DNA from: JASLEW01 sp963732005
GTDB taxonomy: Bacteria > Acidobacteriota > Thermoanaerobaculia > Multivoradales > UBA5704
Direction of reading: 5' to 3'
Length of the DNA stretch: 64,000 bases
Assembly (NCBI GenBank): GCA_963732005.1
Contig: CAVSXT010000004.1
Span: 1,736,001-1,800,000, forward strand
The stretch's first letter is position 1, and each line of letters starts with the position of its first letter. The position numbers were made by a program, and so were the translations under genes. Under the pieces are notes generated by a model that saw nothing but the letters and a program-made list of their open reading frames with translations, had not been told where the DNA came from and did no database searches. Positions 1 to 8,447 of the stretch are shown piece by piece.

Positions 1-1017
1 CGCCTCCCCCGCCGCGCCGCGCCGGATCTCGATCCCCTCGTGCTTCAGGTACCCCCGGTCCCGCAGCAGCGCCGGCGCCAGCTCGTGCGCCGCGATCGAG
101 TCCGGCACATGCCAGGCGGGATTGAGCACGATCTGGCTCATCAGGTCGCTGAACACCGGCGTCCGCCGCTGGGCCTTGCCGACGATCACCCGCATGCTCA
201 TCACCTCGCGGTCGCCGTCGACGACGGCGAGCCGGAAATCCGGCACGTTGACCAGCACGTAGCGGTCGCCGAGGTCCGGCAGCCACCGCCAGCGCTCCAT
301 ATTGAGCTCGATCTGGCGGATCCGTCCGGCGAGCGACGGCTCGCCGCCGCCCGCTGCCGCCTGGGCGCGGGAGACCGCCAGCGCCCGGCGCAAGCCGGTG
401 TAGCCCGCGGCGCCGGGCGCGAGCGCCGCCAGCGTCGCCGCCACCTCCTGCGGCGGCTCGACCGCGCGCTGCAAGGCCGCGACGAGATCGACCTCCGGCG
501 GCCGGGTGTGCCAGCCCACCTTCACCGTTTCGGCCGGTTGCACACGGCCGATCGCAAGATGGGCCGCGAGCGCCAGGAAGGTGTAGCTCAGCTCGACGTC
601 GAGCGCCGCCAGCTGCCCCCGCGCCGCCGCCATGGCGCCCGGCGTGTCCGCCAGCGAACCGCGCACCTTCGCCAGCGCCTCGCGCAGCTCCGCCGCGGGG
701 TAGAGCCGCGGGTCGAGGCCGTCGCCGGCCACCTCGTCGAGCGCCGCCAGCAACCGGCCGACCGCCGGCTTCTCGCCCGCCACGTCCCACCAGGCGAGCG
801 CGAAGCCGCGCCGGCGATAGAAGTCCTGGAGCGCGGTCCAGGCCTGCAGGCGCTCACCGTGCCGGCGCACCGCCGGCGGCGGCGGCGAACCGGCAAGCGC
901 CGCCCGCAGCAGCTGATCGACCGCGGGCAGCGGCTCCTGGGCGCGCGCCGCGGCCTGCATGCCGGCGGCGGCCATCAGGACCAGCGCCAGCGCCGTGCTC
1001 TTTATCGAAACGTCCAT
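1..1017 (-). CDS. L,D-transpeptidase, YcbB/LdtD-like (3' end outside window)
   Basis: Exported enzyme expected to form 3-3 cross-links in periplasmic peptidoglycan. The 339 visible residues begin with a hydrophobic signal-like stretch (about residues 4-22), continue with a helical scaffold region and end in the YkuD-type fold, seen as YVLVNVPDFRLAVVDGDREV, then RVIVGKAQRRTPVFSD and LNPAWHVPDSI, typical of the YcbB class. The catalytic Cys loop lies beyond the window edge, so activity cannot be judged. The ATG is preceded by GGGGAGGGAG. The gene begins 11 bases after the ppsA stop on the same strand, so it is probably co-transcribed with ppsA. Confidence 0.85.
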   Translation of the reverse strand, partial: MDVSIKSTALALVLMAAAGMQAAARAQEPLPAVDQLLRAALAGSPPPPAVRRHGERLQAWTALQDFYRRRGFALAWWDVAGEKPAVGRLLAALDEVAGDGLDPRLYPAAELREALAKVRGSLADTPGAMAAARGQLAALDVELSYTFLALAAHLAIGRVQPAETVKVGWHTRPPEVDLVAALQRAVEPPQEVAATLAALAPGAAGYTGLRRALAVSRAQAAAGGGEPSLAGRIRQIELNMERWRWLPDLGDRYVLVNVPDFRLAVVDGDREVMSMRVIVGKAQRRTPVFSDLMSQIVLNPAWHVPDSIAAHELAPALLRDRGYLKHEGIEIRRGAAGEA

Positions 1018-1028
1018 GGCTCCCTCCC

Positions 1029-3518
1029 CTACTTCGCGACGGCCGCTTTGGCGGCGCCCGCGACGGCCCCTTGGGGGGCCGGCGGCGCGGCAACGGCCGG
1101 CGGCACGCCGGCTGGCCACTTGCAGGTGGGTCCTGGCTGCTGCTCGCAGGCGGCGACGTGCCGGCGCACCGCGATCAGGCTGTCGGGGTTGAGCGAGATC
1201 GAATCGATGCCGGCGTCCACCAGCAGCTCGGCGAACTCCGGGTAATCGCTGGGCGCCTGACCGCAGATGCCCACCTTGCGGCCGGCGGCATGGGCGGCGG
1301 CGATCGCCTGCCGGATCATGATCACCACCGCCTCGTCGCGCTCGTCGAACAGGTAGGCGAGACCCGCCGAGTCGCGGTCCACCCCCAGCACCAGCTGGGT
1401 GAGGTCGTTGCTGCCGATCGAGAAGCCGTCGAAGCGCGCCGCGAAGCGGTCGGCAAGGATCACGTTGGCGGGGATCTCGCACATGACGTAGACCTCGAGG
1501 CCGTCCTTGCCGCGCTCGAGACCGTGCAGCGCCATCTCCGCCAGGACCCGGTCGGCCTCCTCCGGCGTGCGGCAGAACGGCACCATCACCACCAGGTTGG
1601 CGAGCCCCATCTCCTCGCGAGCGCGGCGGATCGCGCGGCACTCGAGGGCGAAGCCGTCGCGGTAGCCGGGGCTGTAGTAGCGCGACGCCCCGCGCCAGCC
1701 GAGCATCGGGTTCTCCTCGTGCGGCTCGAACTGCCGGCCGCCGAGCAGGGCGGCGTACTCGTTGGTCTTGAAGTCGCTCAGCCGCACCATGGCCGGCGCC
1801 GGATAGCAGGAGGCCGCGAGGGTGGCGATGCCGCGGGCCAGGAGATCGACGAAGTAGTCGCTGCGGTCGGCATAGCCGCGCGTCAGCTCCAGGATCTCGC
1901 GGCGCGCCGCCTCGTCGGTGAGCTGGTCGAAGTGCGCCAGCGCCATCGGATGCACCTTGATCAGGTTGCTGATGATGAACTCCATCCGCGCCAGACCGAT
2001 GCCACCACGCGACAGGCGCCACCAGCGGAAGGCCGAGCCCGGATCGGCGAGGTTGACCATCAGGCGCGTGCGCGTCGCCGGCAGCTCGTCCATCTCCGCC
2101 GCCGTGGTCTCGAAGGCGAGCCGGCCGGCGTAGACCTTCCCCGTCGCGCCTTCGGCGCACGACAGGGTGACCTCCTGACCCTCGGCGAGCAGGTGCGTGG
2201 CGTTGCCGGTGCCGACCACCGCCGGGATACCCAGCTCGCGGGCGACGATGGCGGCGTGGCAGGTGCGGCCGCCGAAGTCGGTCACCACGCCGGCCACCCG
2301 CTTGAGCACCGGCCCCCAGTCGGGATCGGTCATCTCGGTGACCAGGATGTCGCCCTGCTCGATCGCCGCCCCTTCGGCCGGGCTGGCGAGGCGGCGCACC
2401 CTGCCGCTCACCACCGCCTCGCCGATCGCCACGCCGGTGACGAGGGTTGCGCCCTTCTCCCGCAGCCGGTAGGTGCGCACCGCGCCGCCACGGCGGCGCG
2501 CCTGCACCGTCTCGGGCCGCGCCTGCACCAGGTAGAGCTCACCGGTGGCGCCGTCCTTGGCCCACTCGAGATCCATCGGCACGCCGTAGTGGCGCTCGAC
2601 GGCGGCGGCCCAGCGCGCCAGCTGCAGGATCTCCTCGTCGGCCAGGACGAAGCCGCGGCGCTCCTTGTCGCTGGTCTCGACGTCGACCGTCGTCGCGCTG
2701 CCGCCGCTCGCATAGACCAGCTTGCGCGCCTTCTCGCCCAGCCGCTTCTCGAGGATCGGGCGCAGCTCGGACCGCCCCAGGAGCGGCTTGAAGACGGTGT
2801 ACTGGTCGGGGTTGACGGTGCCCTGCACCACCGTCTCGCCCAGCCCCCAGGCGGCACTGATCAGCACCACGTCGGGGAAGCCGCTCTCGGTGTCGAGGGT
2901 GAACATCACACCCGCTCCGGCGAGATCTGAGCGCACCATCCGCTGCACGCCGATCGACAGCGCGACCCGGGCGTGGTCGATGCCCAGACGCTCGCGGTAA
3001 CTGATGGCGCGGTCGGTGAACAGCGAGCCGTAGCAGCGCTTGCAGGCGGCCAGCAGCTCCTCCTCGCCGTGGACGTTGAGGAAGGTCTCCTGTTGGCCGG
3101 CGAAGCTCGCCTCCGGCAGGTCCTCGGCGGTGGCGCTGCTTCGCACCGCGACGCTCGGCTCCCGCTCCGTGCCCGCGCGGCGGGCGAGCTCGCGGTAAGC
3201 CAGCCGGATCGCCTCCGCCATCCCGGCGGGGAAGGCGGCAAGGGCGAACAGGCGGCGGATCGCCCTCCCCACCTCGGCCAGCGGCTTGGCGCCGCGGCGC
3301 ATGGCGTCCAGCTCGGCGGCGATGGACGCCCCGATGCCGCTGGTACCGAGCAGCACCCAGTAGGCGTCGGTGGTGATGGCAAAGCCCTCGGGCACCCGCA
3401 CCCCCTCGCCGCGCAGGGCGCGCATCATCTCGCCCAAGGAGGCGTTCTTGCCGCCCACGGCCGGCACGTCGGAAAGCTGCAGCTGCTCGAACCAGCGGAT
3501 GTAGGCATGCTCGCTCAT
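1029..3518 (-). CDS. ppsA: phosphoenolpyruvate synthase
   Basis: Converts pyruvate, ATP and water to PEP, AMP and phosphate (gluconeogenic direction), in the cytoplasm. The order is N-terminal nucleotide-binding domain (PAVGGKNASLGEM; RSSATAEDLPEASFAGQ), swivelling phosphohistidine domain (GGRTCHAAIVARELGIPA) and C-terminal PEP/pyruvate barrel ending in GICGQAPSDYPE and the SLNPDSL loop. The 829 residues are near the usual ~800. The extra length is an Ala/Pro-rich tail of about 35 residues after VRRHVAACEQQ. The start MSEHAY was chosen because GAGGAGG lies six bases upstream; an in-frame ATG 12 codons earlier has no comparable site. It is divergent from pfkA, and both promoters carry the shared palindrome described below. 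Confidence 0.96.
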   Translation of the reverse strand: MSEHAYIRWFEQLQLSDVPAVGGKNASLGEMMRALRGEGVRVPEGFAITTDAYWVLLGTSGIGASIAAELDAMRRGAKPLAEVGRAIRRLFALAAFPAGMAEAIRLAYRELARRAGTEREPSVAVRSSATAEDLPEASFAGQQETFLNVHGEEELLAACKRCYGSLFTDRAISYRERLGIDHARVALSIGVQRMVRSDLAGAGVMFTLDTESGFPDVVLISAAWGLGETVVQGTVNPDQYTVFKPLLGRSELRPILEKRLGEKARKLVYASGGSATTVDVETSDKERRGFVLADEEILQLARWAAAVERHYGVPMDLEWAKDGATGELYLVQARPETVQARRRGGAVRTYRLREKGATLVTGVAIGEAVVSGRVRRLASPAEGAAIEQGDILVTEMTDPDWGPVLKRVAGVVTDFGGRTCHAAIVARELGIPAVVGTGNATHLLAEGQEVTLSCAEGATGKVYAGRLAFETTAAEMDELPATRTRLMVNLADPGSAFRWWRLSRGGIGLARMEFIISNLIKVHPMALAHFDQLTDEAARREILELTRGYADRSDYFVDLLARGIATLAASCYPAPAMVRLSDFKTNEYAALLGGRQFEPHEENPMLGWRGASRYYSPGYRDGFALECRAIRRAREEMGLANLVVMVPFCRTPEEADRVLAEMALHGLERGKDGLEVYVMCEIPANVILADRFAARFDGFSIGSNDLTQLVLGVDRDSAGLAYLFDERDEAVVIMIRQAIAAAHAAGRKVGICGQAPSDYPEFAELLVDAGIDSISLNPDSLIAVRRHVAACEQQPGPTCKWPAGVPPAVAAPPAPQGAVAGAAKAAVAK

Positions 3519-3560
3519 GGTGTCCTCCTCGGCCGTGGTGATCGGCGCATCCATGCCGCG

Positions 3561-3605
3561 AGAGTAGCGGCGGCGGCGGCCCGGGCCGAAGCCCCTTTCG
3601 GGTGG
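3561..3605 (-). promoter_or_regulatory. ppsA promoter with shared palindrome
   Basis: Read on the minus strand, CCACCCG-AAAG-GGGCTTC (3605 to 3588) is a partial copy of the shared CCACCYC-N4-GRGGTGG repeat with a strong distal half. Its centre lies 30.5 bases upstream of TACTCT (3566 to 3561), the proposed -10 box. There is no good -35, which fits an activator-dependent promoter. The leader to the ppsA start would be about 36 bases. Confidence 0.5.
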
Positions 3606-3634
3606 CAGCGGGCATCCCGCGGGGCGGGGGCCGC

Positions 3635-3652
3635 GCCACCCCGCGAGGTGGC
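3635..3652. promoter_or_regulatory. central palindrome of the ppsA/pfkA intergenic region
   Basis: GCCACCCCGCGAGGTGGC is an 18-base palindrome with one mismatched pair. It is the same half-site pair as at the other sites, with a two-base spacer. Its centre (3643.5) is 77.5 bases from both proposed -10 boxes (3566 and 3721), so it sits exactly midway between the two divergent promoters. Confidence 0.6.
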
Positions 3653-3681
3653 ACCGGAGCCGTCCATCGCGGCCGCTCGCA

Positions 3682-3726
3682 CCACCCCGATGGGGGAAGC
3701 TCCAGGCGCTCCGCGTCGCCTAAGGT
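3682..3726 (+). promoter_or_regulatory. pfkA promoter with shared palindrome
   Basis: CCACCCC-GATG-GGGGAAG (3682-3699) followed 30.5 bases from its centre by the proposed -10 TAAGGT (3721-3726). The sequence TAAGGTAGG followed a few bases later by GAGCCGG is nearly repeated in the promoter of the USP gene that starts at 24883, which supports this assignment. Confidence 0.55.
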
Positions 3727-3776
3727 AGGGACCTGAGCCGGACGCGACATCCGGCAACGCCAGAGGAGGAGAGATC

Positions 3777-4754
3777 ATGGAGCTGCGCAGGATCGCGGTC
3801 CTCACCAGCGGTGGCGACGCCCCCGGCATGAACGCCGCCGTCCGCGCCGTGGTACGTGGCGGCGTCGATCGCGGCTGGGAGGTCGTCGGCGTGCGTCACG
3901 GCTATGGCGGCCTGATCGCCGGCGACTTCACGCCGCTCGACGCGCGCGCCGTGGGCGGCATCGTGCAGCTCGGCGGCACCGTGCTCGGCAGCTCCCGCTG
4001 TCCCGAGTTCCGCGAGCCCGAGCCGCGGCGGCGGGCGCTGGATCGGCTCGCCGAGCGCGGCGTCTCCGGGCTGGTGGTCATCGGCGGCGACGGCTCGCAG
4101 CGCGGCGCCCATGCCCTGTCGCAGATGGGATTGCCGGTGGTCGGCGTGGCCTCGACCATCGACAACGACCTCTACGGTTCGGAGATCACCATCGGCGTCG
4201 ACACGGCGCTCAACGTCGCGCTCGAGGCGATCGACCGCCTCAAGGTCACCGCCTCTTCCCACCAGCGCGCCTTCCTGGTCGAGGTCATGGGCCGGCACTG
4301 CGGCTACCTGGCGCTGATGGCCGGCATCGCCGGCGGCGCCGAGGCGGTGCTGATCCCGGAGCGCGAGACGCCGCCCGAGGAGCTGGCGGCCTTGATCCGC
4401 GCCGCCTACGAGCGCGGCAAGCGGCACGCCGTGGTGGTGGTGGCCGAGGGGTGCGCCCGCAACGCCTTCCAGCTCGAGCGCCACTTCGCCGAGCATCGCG
4501 ACCGGCTCGGCTTCGAGCTGCGCGTCACCGTCCTCGGTCACGTGCAGCGCGGCGGCGCGCCGGGGGCTTTCGATCGCCTGCTGGCCAGCCGCCTGGGCGC
4601 CGCGGCCGTCGGCGTGCTGGCGAGCGGCGGCCAGGGCGTGCTGGTCGGCCAGCTCCACGGCACCATCGGCACGACGCCGCTCGCCGAGGCCGCCACGCAC
4701 ACCAAACCGCTCGACCTCTCGCTGCTCGAGCTGGCGCGGACCCTCGCCGCCTGA
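3777..4754 (+). CDS. pfkA: ATP-dependent 6-phosphofructokinase
   Basis: Phosphorylates fructose 6-phosphate to the 1,6-bisphosphate with ATP. The 325-residue length fits the bacterial PfkA family. Visible motifs are LTSGGDAPGMNA (nucleotide loop), GGDGSQRGA (the Gly after GGD points to ATP, where PPi enzymes have GGDDT), STIDNDLYG (catalytic Asp loop), VEVMGRHCGYLA and GHVQRGGAPGAFDR. AGAGGAGGAGAG precedes the ATG. It faces ppsA, so opposite directions of the lower/upper glycolytic flux are encoded back to back under what looks like one regulator. The last ~120 bases recur in diverged form at 5863-5978. Confidence 0.95.
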   Translation: MELRRIAVLTSGGDAPGMNAAVRAVVRGGVDRGWEVVGVRHGYGGLIAGDFTPLDARAVGGIVQLGGTVLGSSRCPEFREPEPRRRALDRLAERGVSGLVVIGGDGSQRGAHALSQMGLPVVGVASTIDNDLYGSEITIGVDTALNVALEAIDRLKVTASSHQRAFLVEVMGRHCGYLALMAGIAGGAEAVLIPERETPPEELAALIRAAYERGKRHAVVVVAEGCARNAFQLERHFAEHRDRLGFELRVTVLGHVQRGGAPGAFDRLLASRLGAAAVGVLASGGQGVLVGQLHGTIGTTPLAEAATHTKPLDLSLLELARTLAA

Positions 4755-4756
4755 TC
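4637..4756 (+). repeat. direct repeat copy 1: 3' end of pfkA
   Basis: The final 120 bases of pfkA, through the TGA and two more bases, match 5863-5978 with one 4-base gap and scattered substitutions. The longest identical block is 29 bases, within the segment that encodes TTPLAEAAT. The two copies bracket three small genes, like the arms of an element that entered the 3' end of a protein gene. Confidence 0.75.
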
Positions 4757-4865
4757 ACGGCGTGCGACCCTAATCGGGCGCTCGGCGCCGCCCCCTGCCG
4801 ACCGAGCGTTACGCCCAGCCGGCGTACCCGCCTCGGGCTTGCGCGGGCCATGTGCCGGGCGTAAC

Positions 4866-5249
4866 ATGCAGCTGCGGAATGGAGGTTTGCGTATTGTAGC
4901 CGCCACCAGGCGTGAGCGTCTCACCGAGATTTACCGCCGCCTCGCACTGGCAGCACCCACGGCTTCGGCTACCGACGCTCTCGACCTCATCTCCCTAACG
5001 ATGAATCAGGTTGAAGATCAGCTGAGCGGCGTGCCCTTTGACCCTGACACCTGGAAGAACGATGGCCGTCTCTATCCTCCCCAGCCTGATAGCTTCCGAG
5101 CGGTCGCGGGCAGACCCGACGTCACACGCTTCCGCAGCCGAGGGCACAACACATTTATTCGCTCCAATGGCTCATTCGAGATCCGCACCGTGAAAGGCGA
5201 CGTCGAATTCGCCAAGCCCGGCGCCGACGGCCAGGGAGTCGAACTATGA
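4866..5249 (+). CDS. small protein of unknown function
   Basis: I do not recognise this 127-residue protein. It has no signal peptide or membrane segment; there is a helical N-terminal half (TEIYRRLALAA, LDLISLTMNQVEDQL) and a C-terminal half rich in polar strand-like segments (GHNTFIRSNGSFEIR). The start is the first ATG after pfkA with no strong ribosome site. Its TGA overlaps the next ATG (ATGA), so the two are probably translationally coupled. It lies between the two pfkA-tail copies, in DNA visibly less GC-rich than its surroundings. Confidence 0.55.
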   Translation: MQLRNGGLRIVAATRRERLTEIYRRLALAAPTASATDALDLISLTMNQVEDQLSGVPFDPDTWKNDGRLYPPQPDSFRAVAGRPDVTRFRSRGHNTFIRSNGSFEIRTVKGDVEFAKPGADGQGVEL

Positions 5250-5728
5250 ATCTCCTGCAACAACTCGAGTCTCGCGTCCGCGAGGAGATCCCGGGCGTCG
5301 AAGCACGCCTGGACCTTGCCGTAGCTCCCGAGGCCAGCAGCTGGCTTGACCTGACTCTACGGGATCTTCGCGCGACAGTCGAATGGCGCCCCGGAGGAGG
5401 TTTTGGCCTCTCTTCGTCCCCTGAGACGGTGTACGGTGAGGGCTCAGACGAGTTTTATCCCGATGTCTCGACAGCACTCAATCGACTGGTTGCGGTCCTC
5501 GAGAAGAGTAAATTCAATCCACGGCGTTACTTGACGGAAGCCGAATTCGCCGCGAAGTACCGCACCATACCACCACCACGTAAGCGAACTGGTAAGGCAA
5601 TAGGGGATGCCTATGGCGGAAAAGAAGGAGTTGTACATCGAACGTCGGCCCCAGGGCGACTACGCCGTGCGACGGCCCAACTCAGAAAGAGCCAGCACCG
5701 TAAAGGGTACTCAAGCCGAAGCCATTGA
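5246..5728 (+). CDS. small protein of unknown function, possibly extended into the next gene
   Basis: The start overlaps the upstream stop and has GGGAG seven bases before it. Residues 1-95 look like a compact folded domain (LLQQLESRVREEIPGVEARLDL, WLDLTLRDLRATVEWRPGGG), then a hydrophilic tail follows. The last ~38 codons overlap the DUF2188 gene in another frame and are basic and low-complexity, so the original stop may have been lost. The function is unknown. Position and coupling suggest that it acts with the upstream small protein. Confidence 0.5.
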   Translation: MNLLQQLESRVREEIPGVEARLDLAVAPEASSWLDLTLRDLRATVEWRPGGGFGLSSSPETVYGEGSDEFYPDVSTALNRLVAVLEKSKFNPRRYLTEAEFAAKYRTIPPPRKRTGKAIGDAYGGKEGVVHRTSAPGRLRRATAQLRKSQHRKGYSSRSH

Positions 5729-5822
5729 CAGTGCACGGCAGCTCGAGCCTGATGCCGCGATCCATGTGGAGCGAGTTCGACACACCTCCAAGGGTAGACC
5801 CGACAAGTGGCGTAAGCCATAG
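5613..5822 (+). CDS. DUF2188-family protein
   Basis: A 69-residue protein with the DUF2188 pattern: ELYIERRPQGDYAVRRPNSE, then RASTVKGTQAEAIDSAR, and a basic GRPDKWRKP end. The family is common next to mobile and toxin-antitoxin-like genes, and its biochemical role is unknown to me. MAEKKEL is taken as the start rather than the ATG two codons earlier. It overlaps the upstream frame by 116 bases and is the last gene before the second pfkA-tail copy. Confidence 0.6.
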   Translation: MAEKKELYIERRPQGDYAVRRPNSERASTVKGTQAEAIDSARQLEPDAAIHVERVRHTSKGRPDKWRKP

Positions 5823-5862
5823 ATCTACCGAGGCCCATGGTCTGGCGCTCACCGGATGAGGA

Positions 5863-5978
5863 CGTGCTGGTCGGCCACACGGCACGATCCCCACGACGCC
5901 GCTCGCCGAGGCCGCCACGCGCACCAAACCGCTAGACCTCTCGCTGCTCGATCAGGCGCGAATTCTCGCCGCCTGATC
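5863..5978 (+). pseudogene. direct repeat copy 2: orphan pfkA 3' end
   Basis: Reads GTIPTTPLAEAATRTKPLDL then SLLDQARILAA and a stop, against GTIGTTPLAEAATHTKPLDL and SLLELARTLAA in pfkA. A 4-base deletion near the 5' edge breaks the frame, and nothing upstream resembles the rest of pfkA. The differences mostly conserve the protein, so the fragment probably comes from a diverged allele or homologue rather than a recent duplication. It marks the right edge of the small-gene island. Confidence 0.75.
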
Positions 5979-6036
5979 GCGTCCGCGGATACGACGCGCG
6001 TCCAGGATCGTTCCACCGGGTGCCGGCCAGGACAGC

Positions 6037-7284
6037 TCACCACCGGCGACGATCGAATCGCTCTTCCCATTCCCTGATCCGATCGTCCGCCTGCGACCAT
6101 ACACTTCCGCCAACCGGGAAGTCGGCGGCAACTCCCATGATGAAAAAGCCGGGCGTGTCATCCATGGCCACCTCGAACACATCCATTCTGGCAACCGAGT
6201 ACTCGATGGACTTAGGTGACAGCCGCAGCAGCGAACGTGAACCGCGGCCAGCCACCGCGGCGTCGTAAGGCGGGAGAGCCAAGGCCTTCGAGAGGCTGGC
6301 CGGTGGTCTGAAGCGTCGGGTGAAGCAACCGAGCACGATGCGCATCAGATTGTCGAGGTCGCCGCGCGACGCGCCGGTTCCTAGCGGCGGTTTGTAGACC
6401 ACCTCGAGCGCGATCGGCGTCAGGAATGGCTGAAAGAGACCGCCCAGAGGTCTTTCGAACCGCTCGAGAGCTCCTTCCACCTCGCGGCGAAAGCTTGCTC
6501 TCTCGCCGGTCCGCATCGGTGGGCGTGGCAGGTGAACGCGGATCGGCGACTCCACGAACCAGCGGTTCAGCATCGCATGGTGGCTCGCCTTGGCGAGCTC
6601 GAGCAGCTTCTTGGGCCGAGGGAGATCCGGCTGCTGGCTCTGGGTCGCAGCTGCCGCATAGAGAGAGTGGAGCTCATGGGCGCGGAGGCGGGACGGCGCC
6701 AGAGTCGCGGCCTGCGCCTCGCGCTGAGCATCCATGAGCAGGCGCTTCATGGTGTCAGGCGGCAGTGGCAGTGGATCGGCTCTTAACCTGGAAAACTGCT
6801 CGATGGCGTCGTGATCGGCGCGCCTGTCGCCAAATCCATCATGCCGATCCTCGGCGCCCGGCAGGATCCCTATCTCGATGTCCGAAGCGAGCCCTAAGTC
6901 CAGCACAAAATCACTCAATGGGGCAAAGGTGGCGCTGATACCAGGACTCTCGGCGCTCACGTCGTAGATCACCGATAGCGCACGTACCTGCGCATCGTCC
7001 ATATAAACCAGCCCCTGTCGCCGCAAGCGGCTGTCCAAGGGAGTTCCGAACAGGTCCAGGATGTTCTTGGTTGCCGCATAGAGGTGTGGCGGCGTGGGCG
7101 CAGTGGCTGCCAGCCTGATCTCGGCAGCCACCCTGCCGCGAAACCTCCGCCGCCGCAGTTGCCGCATCCGCTGCGCAACCTGATCCTGCAGGGCAATCTT
7201 CTCGGCCCGCGACATCGCCGATTTTGATTGCGGCTCGATGGCAAGATCGAGATGCAGTCGCCGATGGCGACGGGAGCGCGCCAT
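6037..7284 (-). CDS. protein with two RusA-like halves
   Basis: About 415 residues with two regions resembling RusA-type Holliday-junction resolvases. The first (about residues 8-120) has LHLDLAIEPQSKSAM, the segment ATKNILDLF where RusA has its DxDN helix, and VYMDDAQVRALSV, like the RusA DDxQV motif. The second (about 240-360) has IALEVVYKPP and GDLDNLMRIVL, keeping DxDN. Thus one half keeps the DD motif and the other DxDN. This is a pattern reading, not a search result. The chosen start (MARSRRHRR) has AGAGGG ten bases upstream; an ATG 26 codons earlier is possible. It is divergent from the next gene, with 419 bases between starts. Confidence 0.5.
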   Translation of the reverse strand: MARSRRHRRLHLDLAIEPQSKSAMSRAEKIALQDQVAQRMRQLRRRRFRGRVAAEIRLAATAPTPPHLYAATKNILDLFGTPLDSRLRRQGLVYMDDAQVRALSVIYDVSAESPGISATFAPLSDFVLDLGLASDIEIGILPGAEDRHDGFGDRRADHDAIEQFSRLRADPLPLPPDTMKRLLMDAQREAQAATLAPSRLRAHELHSLYAAAATQSQQPDLPRPKKLLELAKASHHAMLNRWFVESPIRVHLPRPPMRTGERASFRREVEGALERFERPLGGLFQPFLTPIALEVVYKPPLGTGASRGDLDNLMRIVLGCFTRRFRPPASLSKALALPPYDAAVAGRGSRSLLRLSPKSIEYSVARMDVFEVAMDDTPGFFIMGVAADFPVGGSVWSQADDRIREWEERFDRRRW

Positions 7285-7703
7285 GGCGATACGACCCTCT
7301 GGACTATCGACAAAGCTGCCGCCGGGAAGACCGCTCTCACTCCACACGAACCCATCTCCCATGATTGTTCAAAAGCCTTGCGTTGACCATGATTGCCGCC
7401 GCAGTCCACTTGGTGGCCCCTGAACTCTTGCTGCGCAGATTGCGGCCGTTGCCAGCCGATCCGTCCTGCACCTACCCGGCCAACGCCGGCCATCAGGCTG
7501 CGCGGCAGCCATGGTCCCCGACCGGAAGCGACCTCGACCACTCCACGTCGGCTGCATTATAGTGATGAGCGGGGCAGTTACACTCTGCCGGTCGGCCGCT
7601 TGGCGCACTCCATGCCACGATGAACGTCGGCAACTCGCTGCCGCCTATCAGCGAGCCGCGGACGCAACACCTCGTGGTCCGGCCAGGGCCACCGGAAACA
7701 GCG

Positions 7704-8447
7704 ATGAAGGCGTGCCTGATGCGTAAGCTCAATGAGTGTGAAGGAGCGGCCAAGAGAGCCCTCGAAGCGCTGCTAACGCGCCTTGGCGTATCCTTTCAAT
7801 CGACCATCGTTGACCGTGATCCACCGGATCTGCACTTGGAGATGCTCGGCCGCCGCTTCGCCGTGGAGATCACCAGTATCCATGGGTCCACGACCGTCGG
7901 TGGCAAGCAATGGAGCTGGCCCGGCCTCGCTAAGGAGCTACTGAGCGTTGGCGGCGAGATCTGCAAGCTGGTTTCAGCCGCGACGGTGATCCCGGGAACC
8001 TTCATGATCTATCTGCCGCCGTTGCGAAGGCTCAAGGCATCAAGGGGCTCCATCGTCGAGGGCGCTACGCGCTACATGCAGACCACGGCAGGCGAGGAGC
8101 GGTCCGGAAGCCGCACGATAGTCTGCAGGGTGGACGCCACAGAGATCTCAATCCTCAAGCGCCGCGAGGAAGGCAATTCCCTGGACCCGGTGGCACTTCC
8201 CGCCGGCGGTTTGATCACCCGTCATGAGCGCAAGCTGGCGGCCTTGCTGAGACACGCCATCCTCCAGAAACTCCACAAGCTGCGCCAAGTGGCCAAGCCG
8301 TGGCTGCTGGTCATCCATGATGACTACGGTTTTCAGAGGACGATGGCGGAATGGCAGGCTTGCTTGCCAGAGGAGGTTGCTCAATTTGCCGCCCTGATCA
8401 GAGTGCAAGGCGCGATTGCAGAATTGGTTGCCGGTGCCCTTTCCTGA
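7704..8447 (+). CDS. hypothetical protein, possible PD-(D/E)XK-like nuclease
   Basis: The function is not recognised. After an N-terminal helix (CEGAAKRALEALLTRLGV) comes DRDPPDLHLEMLGRRFAVEI followed by TSIHG, a layout like the PD-x(n)-ExK core except that Thr replaces the Lys. The rest (about 247 residues) is mixed alpha/beta with a basic middle and PWLLVIHDDYG near the end. There is no signal peptide. An earlier in-frame ATG at 7620 lacks a ribosome site. Its divergent placement against the RusA-like gene, in an insertion hot spot, suggests a two-gene accessory module, perhaps defence or mobile-element maintenance. Confidence 0.45.
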   Translation: MKACLMRKLNECEGAAKRALEALLTRLGVSFQSTIVDRDPPDLHLEMLGRRFAVEITSIHGSTTVGGKQWSWPGLAKELLSVGGEICKLVSAATVIPGTFMIYLPPLRRLKASRGSIVEGATRYMQTTAGEERSGSRTIVCRVDATEISILKRREEGNSLDPVALPAGGLITRHERKLAALLRHAILQKLHKLRQVAKPWLLVIHDDYGFQRTMAEWQACLPEEVAQFAALIRVQGAIAELVAGALS

